Source: Helicostylum pulchrum
Taxonomy: Eukaryota > Mucoromycota > Mucoromycetes > Mucorales > Mucoraceae
NCBI GenBank assembly: GCA_025677825.1
Contig: JAIXMO010000006.1
Coordinates: 248,001-312,000, forward strand
Direction: 5' to 3'
DNA: 64,000 bases
The translations under genes were made by a program, and so were the position numbers. Each line of letters opens with the position of its first letter. Position 1 is the stretch's first letter. Below the pieces are notes generated by a model, which worked only from the letters and a program-made list of their open reading frames with translations, was not told where the DNA came from and made no database searches. Shown here piece after piece: positions 24,615-36,495 of this stretch.

Positions 24615-26289
24615 CTAAGGTTTATTCAAGATATTATTTTGTATCGAAGCACTTACGACAGCAGCAATAGTTGCAGTAGCACCTATAGTAGAGTAAGCAA
24701 TTTGTTGTTGAGAAGTAAATAGTTTTGCTAAAGTCTTTTTAAAAGTATGTTCAACAGGACCTCTTAAGAGGCAGTAGAGTAATAACCAGTATACGGCACC
24801 TTTACAAGCAAAAGACAAGTGAAATAATTTACGAGTATATCTTGTCAGTCTTTGTTCGACTCTGACTAGTTGCATCTTTAAAGGTGAAGCAAGGTACATA
24901 CTCTGTGGATGGTCGTCGGGTAACATGTGAGGAAAATGTAGCATTGTGTCTTCCGGCGTTATTAATTGATTTAATCGGCTTGTTAAATCGTTACTGTCAA
25001 TTGCCGAATTTGTTGTATTGATAGTTTGTCTAAAGAATGAAGTCAAGAAGGTATCGCCCATATGAAAGCCATTCAAGAAATATCTTGGTTCGGATCTAAC
25101 AACTACTTGTCTTTGAGTATAAGAATGAATAGGTGTTAATGAACCTGGTGTTTGATATAAATGCATCGGGGTTGAAGATCCAGGTGTGTTATATGAACTC
25201 GTTGGATCAAAATGGGATTGTGCGTCAAAGAATATAGATGATAATGAAGAGCTACGTGATGTGCGGCAAGAAGGTACTGGTGATTCGGTTGATATAAACC
25301 TATTTTCGGTTGCATATAAATCAAGCATTAAATCTGAATCTAGGCTCCATTCGTAAGTATCTTTACCCCCAAGAGCTATATAAGGAACACATGAGTTTTT
25401 TTTTTTTTTGGTTATTTTATACACATTAGTAATTTCGTTTTACCTTTTAAAAGATTATTTTCATCCATTATATGTTTGGTCTCTTGCGCAGTAATAAAGT
25501 TTACCCTTGCTTTCGCTTGTTCGGTTAATACTAACTTTACTACTTGCCAAATACCTTGATACATCCAACCGAAATTCATTATATAAACAGAACCTACAAA
25601 ACCTGGAAACCTTGAATTATTAATTGCTTGCAGTGTTTGTATTAAACTCGAATCCACGGGTACAAATGGTGCTTTAGCGATATCAATAATAATTGATATT
25701 TGAGATACAAGTATTGGTTGATTGTTTTCTATTTCATTATTTCTAGTTAAATCTCTTGTTATTTGTCTAGCCATTTCCATCACCAAACAAGCAAAAGGTT
25801 TCATAAATTCAGTGAGACTTTTGGTCTTGTCTTTAAATTTGGGAAAATGTCGCATTTGAATAATTGCAACTGGTCTGCCTATTAAATCATGTTTGTGAAA
25901 GAAGGCAAATCCTCCTTCAAAGAACTCGGATGCTATTGATTGATATGTCATACGTCCTATTCCGTTCTCTCTTCTCCATTCTATCGTATCCAATAATCTC
26001 TCCATCGCTTTATCCAAATCAAAATCTGTATCCTTTAAAAATCTAAATATTGTCACTATTTTATCATTACTATTATTAATCATGATACGCTTGTGTATAT
26101 CTATATGGAGAAATATATATATTTACCTTTATCTTGAACATAATCTAATGCATCTTTGTAATCGTTTGAATCGAAACCTAATATTTGTATATCTTGTTCT
26201 AATCTTTTTTGTATATTAACGATTTCTGTTTGGTGTTGAATGTATTCTTCATTAAATAAAATGTTTGTTTCTTTTGCAATTGTTAACAT
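24615..26289 (-). CDS. CRAL-TRIO (Sec14-like) protein with C-terminal membrane segment
   Basis: Three exons (26127-26289, 25444-26055, 24615-25375) give 511 aa. An N-terminal helical lead-in ends in VTIFRFLKDTDFDLDKAMERLLDTIEWRREN, the CRAL-TRIO N motif. The lipid-binding CRAL-TRIO domain follows (FFHKHDLIGRPVAIIQMRHF through FPGFVGSVYIMNFGWMYQGIWQVVKLVLTEQAKARVNFI). A Ser/Pro-rich linker (about residues 270-370) comes next. Near the C-terminus hydrophobic segments (GAVYWLLLYCLLRG and STIGATATIAAVVSASI) suggest membrane anchoring. It is likely a phospholipid transfer or sensing protein distinct from classical Sec14; the ligand is unknown. Confidence 0.86.
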
Positions 26290-27272
26290 GTCTTCTTTTA
26301 GATAAAAAAGGTATAACCCCTACCACCCTCTATTTAAAATTAACAAAGGGGAGACGTTCGAGCGCCGATTTAACTCCACAAACCCTTTGTGGGTTTATGT
26401 AAAACACTTGCCATATCAACCTTATTACGTATATGCAATGTATATTAGCAAGGTGACTATTGTTGGCCAGCTCTCAAAAAAAAAGGCTAAACTGTATTGT
26501 CACAGCTTTTTAATCGTAGTTGCTATCATGTTGCAATGAATTAATCGCACTTTGTAATTATCATGTTCTCAATAATTCGTATGCTAAATCCAGTTGTACC
26601 ATAATAACGTCTTTTTATTATCTGGTTTTGTGTAAGAGAGTTGGTAACCTATTGAGTAATTCTAATGGTTAAACTCTTATTTACTAGATAGGTATCTAAA
26701 GCGTACATCAATAAACAGGAAATAAACTACGGTTCTTTTATTCATCTGTTTGCTGTTACATTCTACAATGAATACTTATTTTATCGTTTGTAATTCATTT
26801 AGTTATTACCAATGCAATAGCTGCTGAGAGATTGTTTAAGCTTTGATATCTCAGTGAGCTTTTTTTTCTTCACTGTTCAATATAAGGGTATGTTCAATTT
26901 AATGGTAGATTTCTTCCATATTTTGGCGACACTTAAATAGAACCGCCTACAGAATCCGTGTTCGTTATGATGATGTAGAGAATAAAGGTTCGCGTACAGG
27001 AAGAGTCTTCACATTTATATTCCGTAGCTTCAAAAGTCGTACAGTAGCGGCTCTATTGAAGGGTGTTGATTTAATAAGGGAGGAATCTAATTTCGTAAAA
27101 CTAAATACTAAATAGAGGTCATATTCCAACCGACAATTAATTTAATTTTTTAGTATATTAAAGAACAAAAGGGACAGATATACCTTCGAATAATTTAGTT
27201 ACATAGTTCAATAGTAAGTTTATTTATAACGATATGTTTTTCTTCAAACTAGGATAGATACTAACAAGGCCC
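26290..27272. other. Spacer with remnant of a dispersed repeat
   Basis: I see no gene. The stretch 27041-27115 resembles parts of the repeat copies near 31.8 kb and 61.0 kb (shared core around CAGTAGCGGCTCTATT, then AAACTA-rich sequence). Confidence 0.5.
27041..27115 (+). repeat. Partial copy (C) of dispersed repeat
   Basis: By eye this segment aligns with 31758-31905 and, in its first third, with 60982-61010. The match includes CAGTAGCGGCTCTATT versus CAGTAGCAGCTTTATT, followed by GGAATC and a run of short AACTA motifs. It is diverged and interrupted. Confidence 0.5.
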
Positions 27273-29048
27273 TCAGTTTGTTTGCATAGATCGAATATTT
27301 GACGTTTCATTTTCATCTTCTTGTTTAATGTTTTTTTCTTTCATATCATGTATTGCTACCAAGTGATACTTATAATTAGTTCTATTCGAGTAAGTTCTAT
27401 TGCAAGAGGCACAATGGTTTTTTTTATCATTCATGTCGGGAATAACATCGCGATTGATCTGCGACCTAAGCAGTGTGATACCATGAATACTATACAAATG
27501 TCTTTTATATGTTGATCTATTAGTGTATGTTTTGTCACAGGCTGTGCAAACGTTGTTTATTTCATCAATAGCAGGTATCTTGTTACAATTAATATGACTT
27601 GACAACGATTTAGTTCGACCAACTTTTATGCGGTGATATGTAAACAAATGATTTCGATAGCTCCACGATGTCTTATATACTCTATTACAAACATTACAAT
27701 AGTTTTTTAAAAAGTCCATAACAGGCGTTGTATTGTTATTTATAGTAGAACTCCCGATAGTAACAAGCATATTATGAACCGTAATCATATGGAGTCGGTA
27801 TACTTCTTTTCTTTGAAATGTTTTATCGCATAAAGTACAATGGCCATTTGGATTGTTAACATCTGGATCATCGGCAGTCGGAAAATAGTTGAGTGACTTG
27901 ATACCATGGATTTTATCCAAATGAATATGATATAAACTTTTCAGCAGAAAACTTTTGTGACAATCCGCGCAATATCTTTTATACCTAACGTCGTCCTTAC
28001 TAGGGCTATTACAATCTATTCCTTGATAAAGTTCTGGCGTGTCCGCAAGATGAATGGAAGACAGATGCTGTACATAGACTCTTCTATTACGAAACGTCAT
28101 ATCACATGCAATACAATAATTATTCTTATCGTTAAGGTTTGGTATTAGATTAGGACAAGGGGGTAGTGCTGTATGATGTATTCTTCGTAAATGAGAAATA
28201 AACTGAAATTTTTTTCTATACATTATATCACATACTTTACAATAAAGACGTATCGAGTCAAAATTGTCCGGTTCCGAGTAAATGTCTGGTAAAATCATTT
28301 CGTGAAATTTAACTAAATGCCATATATAAGATTTCTTGGTATCATACGTTTTCATACAAGCATCACAATACAAGCTTAAAATATCAATCGTTGGCTTCAT
28401 ATTTTTTGAATTGCGTGATCTTGATGATCTAAGATGAGACATATGATGGATGTTAACCAAATGAGAATAGTAGCTGGATCGCCCCTTGAACATAAAGTTA
28501 CATGACATACAGTAATTGTTTGGATCGTTAGCATCAGGTATTTTCGATAGGTCTGGTTTTGCTTTTGGTTTGATAAGTGGAATATGAATATTATTTAGAT
28601 CGGCCATATGCTTGCGATATGATGCAGTAGTTATAAATCCCTTGTTGCAAACATTACAGCAAAGGTTTTTGAGGTCGATAATGGGGGTCTCTTTAGTTTT
28701 GTGGGAGTGAAGTTCATGATCAAGAAAAGATTTTACAGATTTAAAAGTGATATTACATATACTACAATGTTTATTTCTGATGCCTGACGATAAAAGATGT
28801 ATAATGAGTATCAAGTCGTGTACAAAAACCTATCTCTCCCTCTCTCCGTACATATTCCCTTTTCAACACTTACTACTTTCATACTTGCTAATCTCTAAAG
28901 AAGGTGCTTCAATTTTCACCGACGAATACAAAGCCCATTTCAAAGATTCTTTAGTGTCCTCAGTTTCCTGCTTAATATAGATTCTCTGTCTGTCTCTTTT
29001 CTTATTTTGAACAGACACGTTACTTTTAACATCTGTTTTTTGTCGCAT
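27273..29048 (-). CDS. C2H2 zinc-finger protein with 11 fingers
   Basis: Two exons (28874-29048, 27273-28783) give 561 aa. A lysine-rich N-terminus with an IKQE sumoylation-like motif precedes eleven C2H2 fingers. The fingers run from CSICNITFKSVKSFLDHELH to CASCNRTYSNRTNYKYHLVAIH, each spaced by ~25-residue linkers often containing PD-N-PN-YC. The consensus is [YH]C-x2-C-x-[KR]-x[FY]-...-H-L-x2-IH. The linkers are much longer than the TGEKP type, so the fingers are probably not a classic tandem DNA reader. Another IKQE motif is near the C-terminus. A nuclear DNA- or RNA-binding role is inferred; the target is unknown. Confidence 0.85.
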
Positions 29049-30560
29049 ATTGTTTGATAAGGGGGAAGAAAGTTTTTTTTCGTGTCAAAAAGTATTTTGT
29101 TGCACTAGATCCCGGTCACATCTGAAACACATTGAGAAGATAAAATACGAAACAGCATAAATATTAAGGCACCATCCAGTTTTTGAATTAATGCAGAGTA
29201 AAAAATATGTTATCGTTGTCATTCGTATTTAATTTATAGAATTACGGCTATTTGGTTCTAGAAAATGGCGGCTATTCTTTTATTGAAAGCTTAGCTATAG
29301 TTCCATAGTTTCAAATTAACTATAGTCGATATGACTTTGCTTTAATACAGCATGTTAAGTATTAGACATTGGACAGCGTTAACCCCAAAACTAGGAGTCT
29401 TCGTTATATACTTTTGAATCATCAACATGGTTAAATAGTAAGTTTGTTTATAAAGAAATATATCTCTTCTATTAACAGGTAGAGATTATCTCTACCCAAG
29501 ATGACAGATCTCGCTTTCTTGACTCCATATCAGAGCACATTATGTTTTTAAAAATCGTTTTTTTTTTTTGCTAGGAAGTTACTCAAAGCAGAATACTTTG
29601 TATTACTGTGAGACCAAGCCAGTTGAATCTCCTTTTGAAAAAAAAAGCAGTTTTACATGAATGCTACACATGAGTATGGCTCTTTTTTTTAAGTATGAAG
29701 CAATGCATTCACAAATACGAAAAAAAAAAAAGTCACTTTGGCTTATACTCATGACGCAGTAGATTTTAACTCACAAAAAGAGTAACAAAAGAATCCTCTT
29801 TTTTTTTCTCACGTCTTCTGTTAATCTTACAAATGGCTATTACATTATACCAGTCAAGCAAGTCTTTTATGATATGTTACTTGGAAATAATTATGTCTAG
29901 TACTGGCTATCACTTTGTTATACTGATATCCGCTTTTTTATACACTATTACTATGGTTTCTACTGCACATACTTTAATGGCTGATCTCTATTTAAATCTT
30001 CAAACTGGAAGTTTTTTTTTTTTTTTAACTCACGGTACGTGTATTTATACAAGTTTTACTACATCCTACTGTATATTAATATTACTTCATCCTACTGTAT
30101 ATTGATGCTGTTTCATCATAACCCGTTTTTTTCATCCCGGTACTGGTTCCAGTACTGTCGGGGGTGCAAGGTATCTGAAATTCTGAAATGGGTGCTCTTT
30201 GAAGCCTTGTGGTGAATTGATGCTCTGTCAACTATGGTGGGCGCACTACAACATCTCCTTGCCACTTTTTCTCCACCGGTTACATCTCCGAGGGCAGTCA
30301 AGGTATGTACACACCACCTCAATTTAACAAAATGTACGCGATTCGGGCTGGGTCCTGTAAGACTCCTGATGACCGACGCCTTTTAATACTTGTTTATGTG
30401 TATGTACTGGTGGCTCTGGCGTACTGATTTGGTGATCTTCCTACTGTGGTGAATCGGAAAGCTCCTAGGTGTGGACGTTCTTTCGATCTTGGTTTCACTG
30501 AATGTGATGGTTCCGCTTGCTTCCCTGATTTCTAGGCCTCTGGTTTTTTAACTGTAATTA
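29049..30560. other. Repeat-rich spacer, left part
   Basis: No convincing gene is present. A 90-codon open frame at 29833-30105 has hydrophobic content but no recognisable domain. From about 30116 composition shifts to a more GC-balanced sequence that continues to about 31750 and looks like transposon-derived DNA. A hairpin lies at 30136-30161 (CCCG/CGGG plus GTACTGG-TT-CCAGTAC). Confidence 0.5.
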
Positions 30561-30679
30561 CTTGATCTGATCCTTGGTGATGGGTTCGCTTGATCCGTGA
30601 TTTTCTTCCTTCTCAAGTTCCTATTACTGTGAAAGTGTCTTTTATTTGAGGTATTTGAGGTCTCTAAAGAATACCGGTC

Positions 30680-30699
30680 AAAAAAAAAAAAAAAAAAAA
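30680..30699. repeat. Poly-A (20 nt)
   Basis: A homopolymer sits directly after the left inverted-repeat block AAGAATACCGGT. Its counterpart on the other arm is the A-rich 7-nt array. Confidence 0.85.
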
Positions 30700-30773
30700 C
30701 TCTCCCTTGTCTCTTCTGTCTGCTTTTCATTCTCTATCGGTCTCTCCTTATATATCTTGTATACATTTTATCT

Positions 30774-30993
30774 GTTGTATCTCTTGTATCTCTTGTATCT
30801 CTTGTATCTCTTGTATCTCTTGTATCTCTTGTATCTCTTGTATCTCTTGTATCTCTTGTATCTCTTGTATCTCTTGTATCTCTTGTATTTCTTGTATCTC
30901 TTGTATCTCTTGTATCTCTTGTATCTCTTGTATCTCTTGTATCTCTTGTATCTCTTGTATCTCTTTTGCCTCTTTTGCCTCTTTTGCCTCTTC
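30774..30993 (+). repeat. 9-nt minisatellite (TATCTCTTG)n
   Basis: About 21 near-perfect tandem copies of TATCTCTTG run from about 30778 to 30966, with one TATTTCTTG variant near 30886. Three copies of a related unit (TTGCCTCTT) follow. Because the period is a multiple of three and the unit lacks stops, several frames on both strands stay open through it; those frames are not evidence of genes. Confidence 0.95.
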
Positions 30994-31120
30994 AAGCAAT
31001 TTTTCTGAACAATAGAATAGAAACATAGACAGTGCTGATCACTTAGACAATTTTGGTGCTGGTCACTTGGACCGATAGAGAAAATTTTGCTACACAATTT
31101 TGACAGACAAATTTTGTTGG

Positions 31121-31189
31121 AAAAAAAAAGAAAAAAGAAAAAAGAAAAAAGAAAAAAGAAAAAAGAAAAAAGAAAAAAGAAAAAAAAAA
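31121..31189 (+). repeat. 7-nt tandem array (AAAAAAG)n
   Basis: About nine copies of AAAAAAG with minor length changes at the ends lie immediately inside the right inverted-repeat block. Confidence 0.93.
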
Positions 31190-31290
31190 CTGGTATTCTT
31201 GCGTCTCCTCTTATAGCCGACACCGGATCAGTAAGAAAGAACTTGGGCTGGTCGTAAATCTCGGTGACAGTGTTCACTGATCCTTGGTGA

Positions 31291-32789
31291 GGATTGGGTA
31301 ATTATAGTTTTTAAAACCATGTCAAGAAATTGTAAGTGGAAACAGGTTGGTTCCTGAACTGAAGGTGAAATCAAGATGAAAAAAGAATGTCTGCATCTAG
31401 GTGTCCTTTCGTGAAGCCATGGTGGGTTGATTGCTACGTCTGTACAAAGGAGTCATTGGTACTGAAGCATAAACTTACATAAAAAGGTTAGGTCGTCAGG
31501 TATAGTATATATATATATAATAGGTCTCGGCCTGAGTTGTGCGTCTTGCTAGCTTGGGGGTAATAAGTGTGTACGCCTGGTGAGATGTAATCAACTAGGG
31601 GATAAAATATTGGAGTGTTGTGGTGTGCGATATTTAGAAGCTCTTCCCAGCCCTAAGTAGGATGCTCTGGTCATGTACCGTACAGTCTACTTTTTCTCTC
31701 TGAACAAAATATTCCACGTATGGTTAACGTGGTGATGAAATCAAAAACATTGTAACTACAGTAGCAGCTTTATTTAGGGGTGACCTGATTTAAGGATAGA
31801 TTTCTCAAGAACATCTTCGGCCCTCCCGCTTTAACACCTCTACCACTAATATTCGATTTAAGGGGTGGAATCCAACTTCACAAAACTACTAAATATATAA
31901 AATAAATTTAAAAGTGATAATAATAAAAAAGTCTTATTTAACTTATATAAAAGCGTCTAGCCTTCAAAAGTGTACAATCAAATCGATATTATTAAAATGA
32001 AGGGATAATAATCAAACTGGTAGAGAGAGGATAACAGAATAAACCTTACAGAGTAAATATAAAGAGAGTCAATTTATAATTGAATGGAGCGCGTGTCAAC
32101 AGTGGATATTTAGAAAATTAACTAGGAAAAGCAATTAAACACAGATGGTGCCTAAGTGATGAAAGATTGAAAAGAGATGCAGTATAAACCAAATTAAGTG
32201 AACACAGAGATAATTTGTAGTCATATGTATCATAGCTATTAGTCTTTAAATGCGTTGTTATGCGGTACTTTAACAAATAGCTTTGCAAATGTTTAATTGG
32301 CAACAATAAAATTTTCATAGAATTTAATTTTGAAGGTGAAAAAAACAAAGTGCTTTGCCATTTTTTTAAGGAATTTAGCTGTGGTTCTGATGTTTAAGCT
32401 CTTCTATATGAAGATACGAAGCATGTTTTTTAATAATAAGTTGGATACGCTTAAGAGCTACTTTGAGGATTATAACACACAATTGATCGTTGATTATTCC
32501 TCTAAAGTATTTATTTTTAAGTGACTTCAGGACATGTCAGTGATTTACGCGGTGAATCTTATATTTGAACTGGTCCTAATGTTCCTAACTAAAAAAAAGT
32601 TTATTTTCTTGAAAAAACGGTTGTTAATCTTTTCTTCTTTTTTATTATACGCACTCACATACCGATTTATGATTTTTTGCATTAAGTTTTCTTACTTGAT
32701 AAAGTCTCTCGCTCTTCTATTATAAGCCATATAAAACGAAAAAAAAAAAAAAAAGATATCTATAGTGTTTTATAAATATAAACTGTTTT
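31291..32789. other. Repeat-rich spacer, right part
   Basis: No intact gene. A stretch at about 31400-31441 resembles 30190-30228 in the same orientation (GAAGCC.TGGTG..TTGAT). 31758-32200 belongs to a dispersed repeat. From 32.3 kb the DNA is AT-rich and featureless up to the transporter gene. Confidence 0.5.
31758..32200 (+). repeat. Dispersed repeat, copy A
   Basis: This is homologous to 60982-61270. The clearest shared part starts at AAGCGTCTAG (31951) and 61053 and continues through TTCAAAAGTG, ATAATAATCA, AATTAAACACAGA and AAGTGATGAAA in the same order and spacing. An upstream block around CAGTAGCAGCTTTATT (31766) is shared with 60985 and 27051. No coding capacity is visible. Confidence 0.75.
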
Positions 32790-34996
32790 TTATTTCTTTT
32801 CTGTGTGTTCCCAATCTTCTCTTTCCTGAATCTCAGATATTTTATCCGTAGGAAGTAATGGTTTTTCCTTTTGACCAATAACGAAAGTATTTCTGTTGAC
32901 AAAAATCTACGAAGATTTTAGACACAATTATATTTACGTCATATGTAACTCAGACTTTCTTTACCTCTGTCATTTCTTCCAATGATCTTCCTTTTGTTTC
33001 AGGAAGGAATACGTATACTATTATTCCCATTGTGAAGCAGCAAGCAGCGTAAAAGAAAAAAGTGCCATAGGCAATTTGTGCAATCATTAAGGGGGTCACT
33101 TTACCGATAATAGCATTCATAGCCTTTTTTTTTAAAAAAAAAAGAAGATATTAGCTATTAATGCTTTATATTATTATTAAACACAAAAGTAGTTTCTTAC
33201 CCAATTCATTGCTATATGAGAGTTTTTTTTATAACAAAGTTAGTCATCATTTACTTTTTTTTTACATACACATGCAAAAATGTTTCACTTACAAGTTGTT
33301 ACAGAGACACAAATGGCTCTGATACGATTTGGGAAGATTTCAGAACAAACAATCCATGGTACTGGGCCCCACGTGAACTCAAAACTAAATGCCAGTTTTT
33401 TTTGTTAAAAAAATACGAGAAAAGAAAAAAGATGTAACTTACGATACAGCGAACAAGTAGATCATCACCATAGCTATATAACCTTGGGCAGCAGATGGGA
33501 TTAATCCTGTAGCAATATCACGTTGAATACAGAACAACATGCCGCCTAAAATACAAAATATAACAACATTGGCTACAGATCCAATAATTAATGTAGGTCT
33601 TCTTCCTACACTCTTTTTATCTAAGAAGAAGAATGACACTAGAACAAAAAATACTTTGACACATCCTATATATTTGAAGCAGTCAGTAAAATATATTCTA
33701 ATCGTACCCCCAGTTATGTTACGTACCGTAAACACCTGTCATTAAAACACTAGTACTACTGTCCAATCCAATAGACTGAAAAACTAAGGGACCATAATAA
33801 TTCTTCAAAAAAAGCCAGTAAATTGATAAGTTGTAATATACTTTTTTTGGAAAACTTACGATAGCATTAGTACCTGTCCATTGTTGAGCGATTTGCATAA
33901 AACAACCAAGAGCAAGACGACGAATATTATAAGGTTCCGATAAATCTTTCCATTTACTACCATCTTGTTGCTTTTCTAAAGCAACAGCTGTAACAATTTG
34001 GTTTAATTCATCTATATTTTCTGGGTCATCTTCTAAACTATTACGTAAATTACAAAGAATGACTTTTGCTTCCTCAGTACGGTCTCTAAAATTAATAAAT
34101 TTCCCGGGTAACGTGATGTTAGTCTGTATATTCTAAATGTACTACTTTGGATTATAAAAAAACATTTAAAGAACGTACTGAAGAACTAACCACCGAATTG
34201 ATTCGGGTAAGAAGAGCATACCAATGAATAAAATAGACCCAGGAACTAATTGAAGCGCTAAAGGCAAACGCCACTGAATATCACCTGTGGGAAGACCAAT
34301 TAAGCAACCATAATTTATCCTATTTTTTTTTCGCGTAACATTTTAGTGTGCGATTATTATTTGTATTTATTAATGCGTACCAGAAAGACATCATCATGCC
34401 TACAGAGATATTTAATTGCCACAAAGCACCCATTCTACCACGTATATTTAAAGGCGATATTTCTGCAATGTACATTGGAACCAGCATAGTACACGCGCCA
34501 ACTCCCCCTGAATTAGAATAAAATAACATTAACTAAAAAAAGTGGTTGATATCATGTAACAATATACGTTACATCCACCAAAAAATCTTCCAAATAACAT
34601 CATGGGCAAATTTTTGGCACCAGTTTGAATTGCACTACCAAACAAAAAGATCAACGTACTAACTATGACTGATCGCTGTCTTCCAATTTTATCTAAAGGC
34701 AATTATTTTACTCGTTTTAACTTATAACAGTTTTATCATTTACAATACTCTATACTATTACCAGCAGAGAAATTAGCAGAAAGAGCGCCAATGCATGCAC
34801 CAGCTTGTAAAAGAGATACAATATTTCCCTTGATCTGCTGGGCTTCTGGTGTATTGCCTACCATTCCGAAGTACGGAGGAAAAGTGGGAGTCTCAAACAC
34901 GCCACTCATGACACCAATATCGTAGCCGAATAGGAGCCCTCCAATGCTCGAAACAATTGTAGCTACGTGCGTTAAATATTTCATAAAATAATTCAA
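32790..34996 (-). CDS. MFS sugar (hexose-type) transporter
   Basis: This 12-TM major facilitator of the sugar porter family probably takes up hexose by proton symport at the plasma membrane. About eleven exons were traced from 34762-34996 (SSIGGLLFGYDIGVMSGV) to the tail ending at 32790. Diagnostic motifs are DKIGRQR, MYIAEISPLNIRGRMGALWQ, PESIRW (PESPRW variant), QIAQQWTGTNAI-NYYGPLVF, DKKSVGRRP, PWIVCSEIFPNRIRA and FLPETKGRSLEEM. One exon, 33201-33211, is only 11 nt and encodes the join reading SMNWAMN. The start could be Met 34994-34996 or Met 34982-34984 (four codons downstream). Substrate specificity is not deducible. Confidence 0.9.
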
Positions 34997-36495
34997 AAGA
35001 AAACTAGTATATACAGAAAAGAAAAAGTTAATTGCGCGACTACAGAAAAAAAATATATATAATTCAATCTATAAACCTTGTTTTTAAAAAAGGTAAAAAA
35101 AAAAAAAAAAAAAGATTGTGTACTACAAGCGGTATATTCGTTTTATGCCAATCATTTTAGAAATACAGATAATGTCATAATTTATTTTTTCCCAATAGAA
35201 AAAAAAAGGGAAACTATTATTTTATTTTCCATTAGGTTAACTTTGAGAGCAAAAGTATTTTATTCTCGTCTATACATGTGTTTTCTTTATTAGTATCTCA
35301 AATACCCGTTGAAATAATGTTTTTATTTATAAATAATAGTGATCGGGAACATTGATCTAATTACTTTTATGCTTGTTCTTTTATTTGTTCTTTTTACTCA
35401 CGTCCGACTTTGGGGGAATGAAACCTCTTCCGAGGCAAAGAGATTCCTCGGATTCACCTGAATAGAGCCCTGAAAAATTTGATTTCTACATTTTCTTGGT
35501 GTCGCGAAAAAAAAAGGCAGGAAAGAAGAATCGTATCTTATACTCCGACTAGATGTAACACGAAGTAACACATTTTCTGTTACCCTCTCTGATTTTCTTG
35601 GATCAGCTTCGAAAGTATATTCATACTTTATACTAAACTTTTTTATTTTTTATTTTCATATGGTTTCAAATACGTAAGTTCGGTCCAATCGCGTTAAGTG
35701 ATCAAAGTTTTTTTCTTTTTTTTTTCCTTCTGTGTGCGTAATCAATAATAGATTCGCATTCTTAAAATTCAATGTCTTGGAGTTTTTTTTTAATTATTGT
35801 AAATTAAGTAAGTATCACTAAAATACTTCCAAAACTTTTAGGATAGAAGTTTGTTTCGACAAGAATAAAATGAAATATGATCTTTTCTCGACAAGAAGGA
35901 ATTCGAATGCAAAAACTATTATTGGTGAATTTTCTTTAAAAAAAAAATATAAACGGATTAATATTCTTTTTTTAGAAATGAAAGTGGAATATGCGGAAAG
36001 GTAAAGTTTTGAAATATGCAGAAAGGTAAAGTTTTATATTGCTCCACTTTTTTTTTACTAAAGTAAGACAGAGAATAAATATATGACATTTTCAGAAAGC
36101 TTATTCGTTGAATTTTAAAACAAAAAAAGAGGGCGAAGAAAAGCTGGTAGAATCCTACCCAATGCAATTGATACCGAGTGAAAAAGCAACAAGATCTACC
36201 TAATTAAATATGTACTTTTACAGCAATAATAAAATAAGTATATGGTAATGTCTATATAGAGTAAGCATCTATAAGGGTATTAGAGGTTGATCTAATATAA
36301 ATTAAATCATTATAAACTTAAGATGAAGAAAGTACGTAAATGTAATCAACATAAAGTAGTTTTAAAAATATTATCAAATCATATTAGAGGAATTGAAAGA
36401 AAAAAAAGTATATAAGAGTTCAAAAAAATAAAAAAAAAGTTATACATCATACTATCTTTTATATTTTTCCTCTGAAAAAAAAACCAATCTTTTAT
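34997..36495. other. Gene-free spacer, 1.5 kb
   Basis: This divergent spacer lies between the sugar transporter and the trefoil protein. It contains a small inverted repeat CCGAGG/CCTCGG at 35430-35451 and a near-duplicate AAAGGTAAAGTTTT at 35997-36034. No gene is evident. Confidence 0.55.

Larger units (their letters stand above)
30567..31290. mobile_element. Foldback/MITE-like element with flanking direct repeat
   Basis: The 14-nt sequence CTGATCCTTGGTGA occurs at 30567-30580 and 31277-31290. Inside it the two arms are inverted copies of each other in collinear order. CAAGTTCCTATTACTG (30614-30629) pairs with 31229-31245, AAGAATACCGGT (30667-30678) with 31189-31200 (11/12), and CTCTATCGGTC (30732-30742) with 31070-31080 (11/11). 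The centre is filled by the minisatellite. The layout suggests a non-autonomous DNA element with long, diverged terminal inverted repeats; the direct repeat could be a target-site duplication. No transposase is visible. Confidence 0.5.

Noticed and set aside
29833..30105. 90-codon open frame with hydrophobic segments
   Set aside because: No domain, no signal of splicing or conservation, and it contains a phenylalanine run from a T tract; probably chance.
30774..30993. Regular repeats considered as a CRISPR array
   Set aside because: The units are directly adjacent 9-mers with no spacers; the host is eukaryotic.
30646..31277. Long open frames on both strands with repetitive LYL, CIS, RYK or IQE residues
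   Set aside because: They arise from the 9-nt minisatellite, whose period is a multiple of three and contains no stop; they are not genes.
35430..35451. CCGAGG/CCTCGG inverted repeat as an operator or terminator
   Set aside because: It is only 6 bp of stem with a 10-nt loop and no associated gene end; it could be chance.
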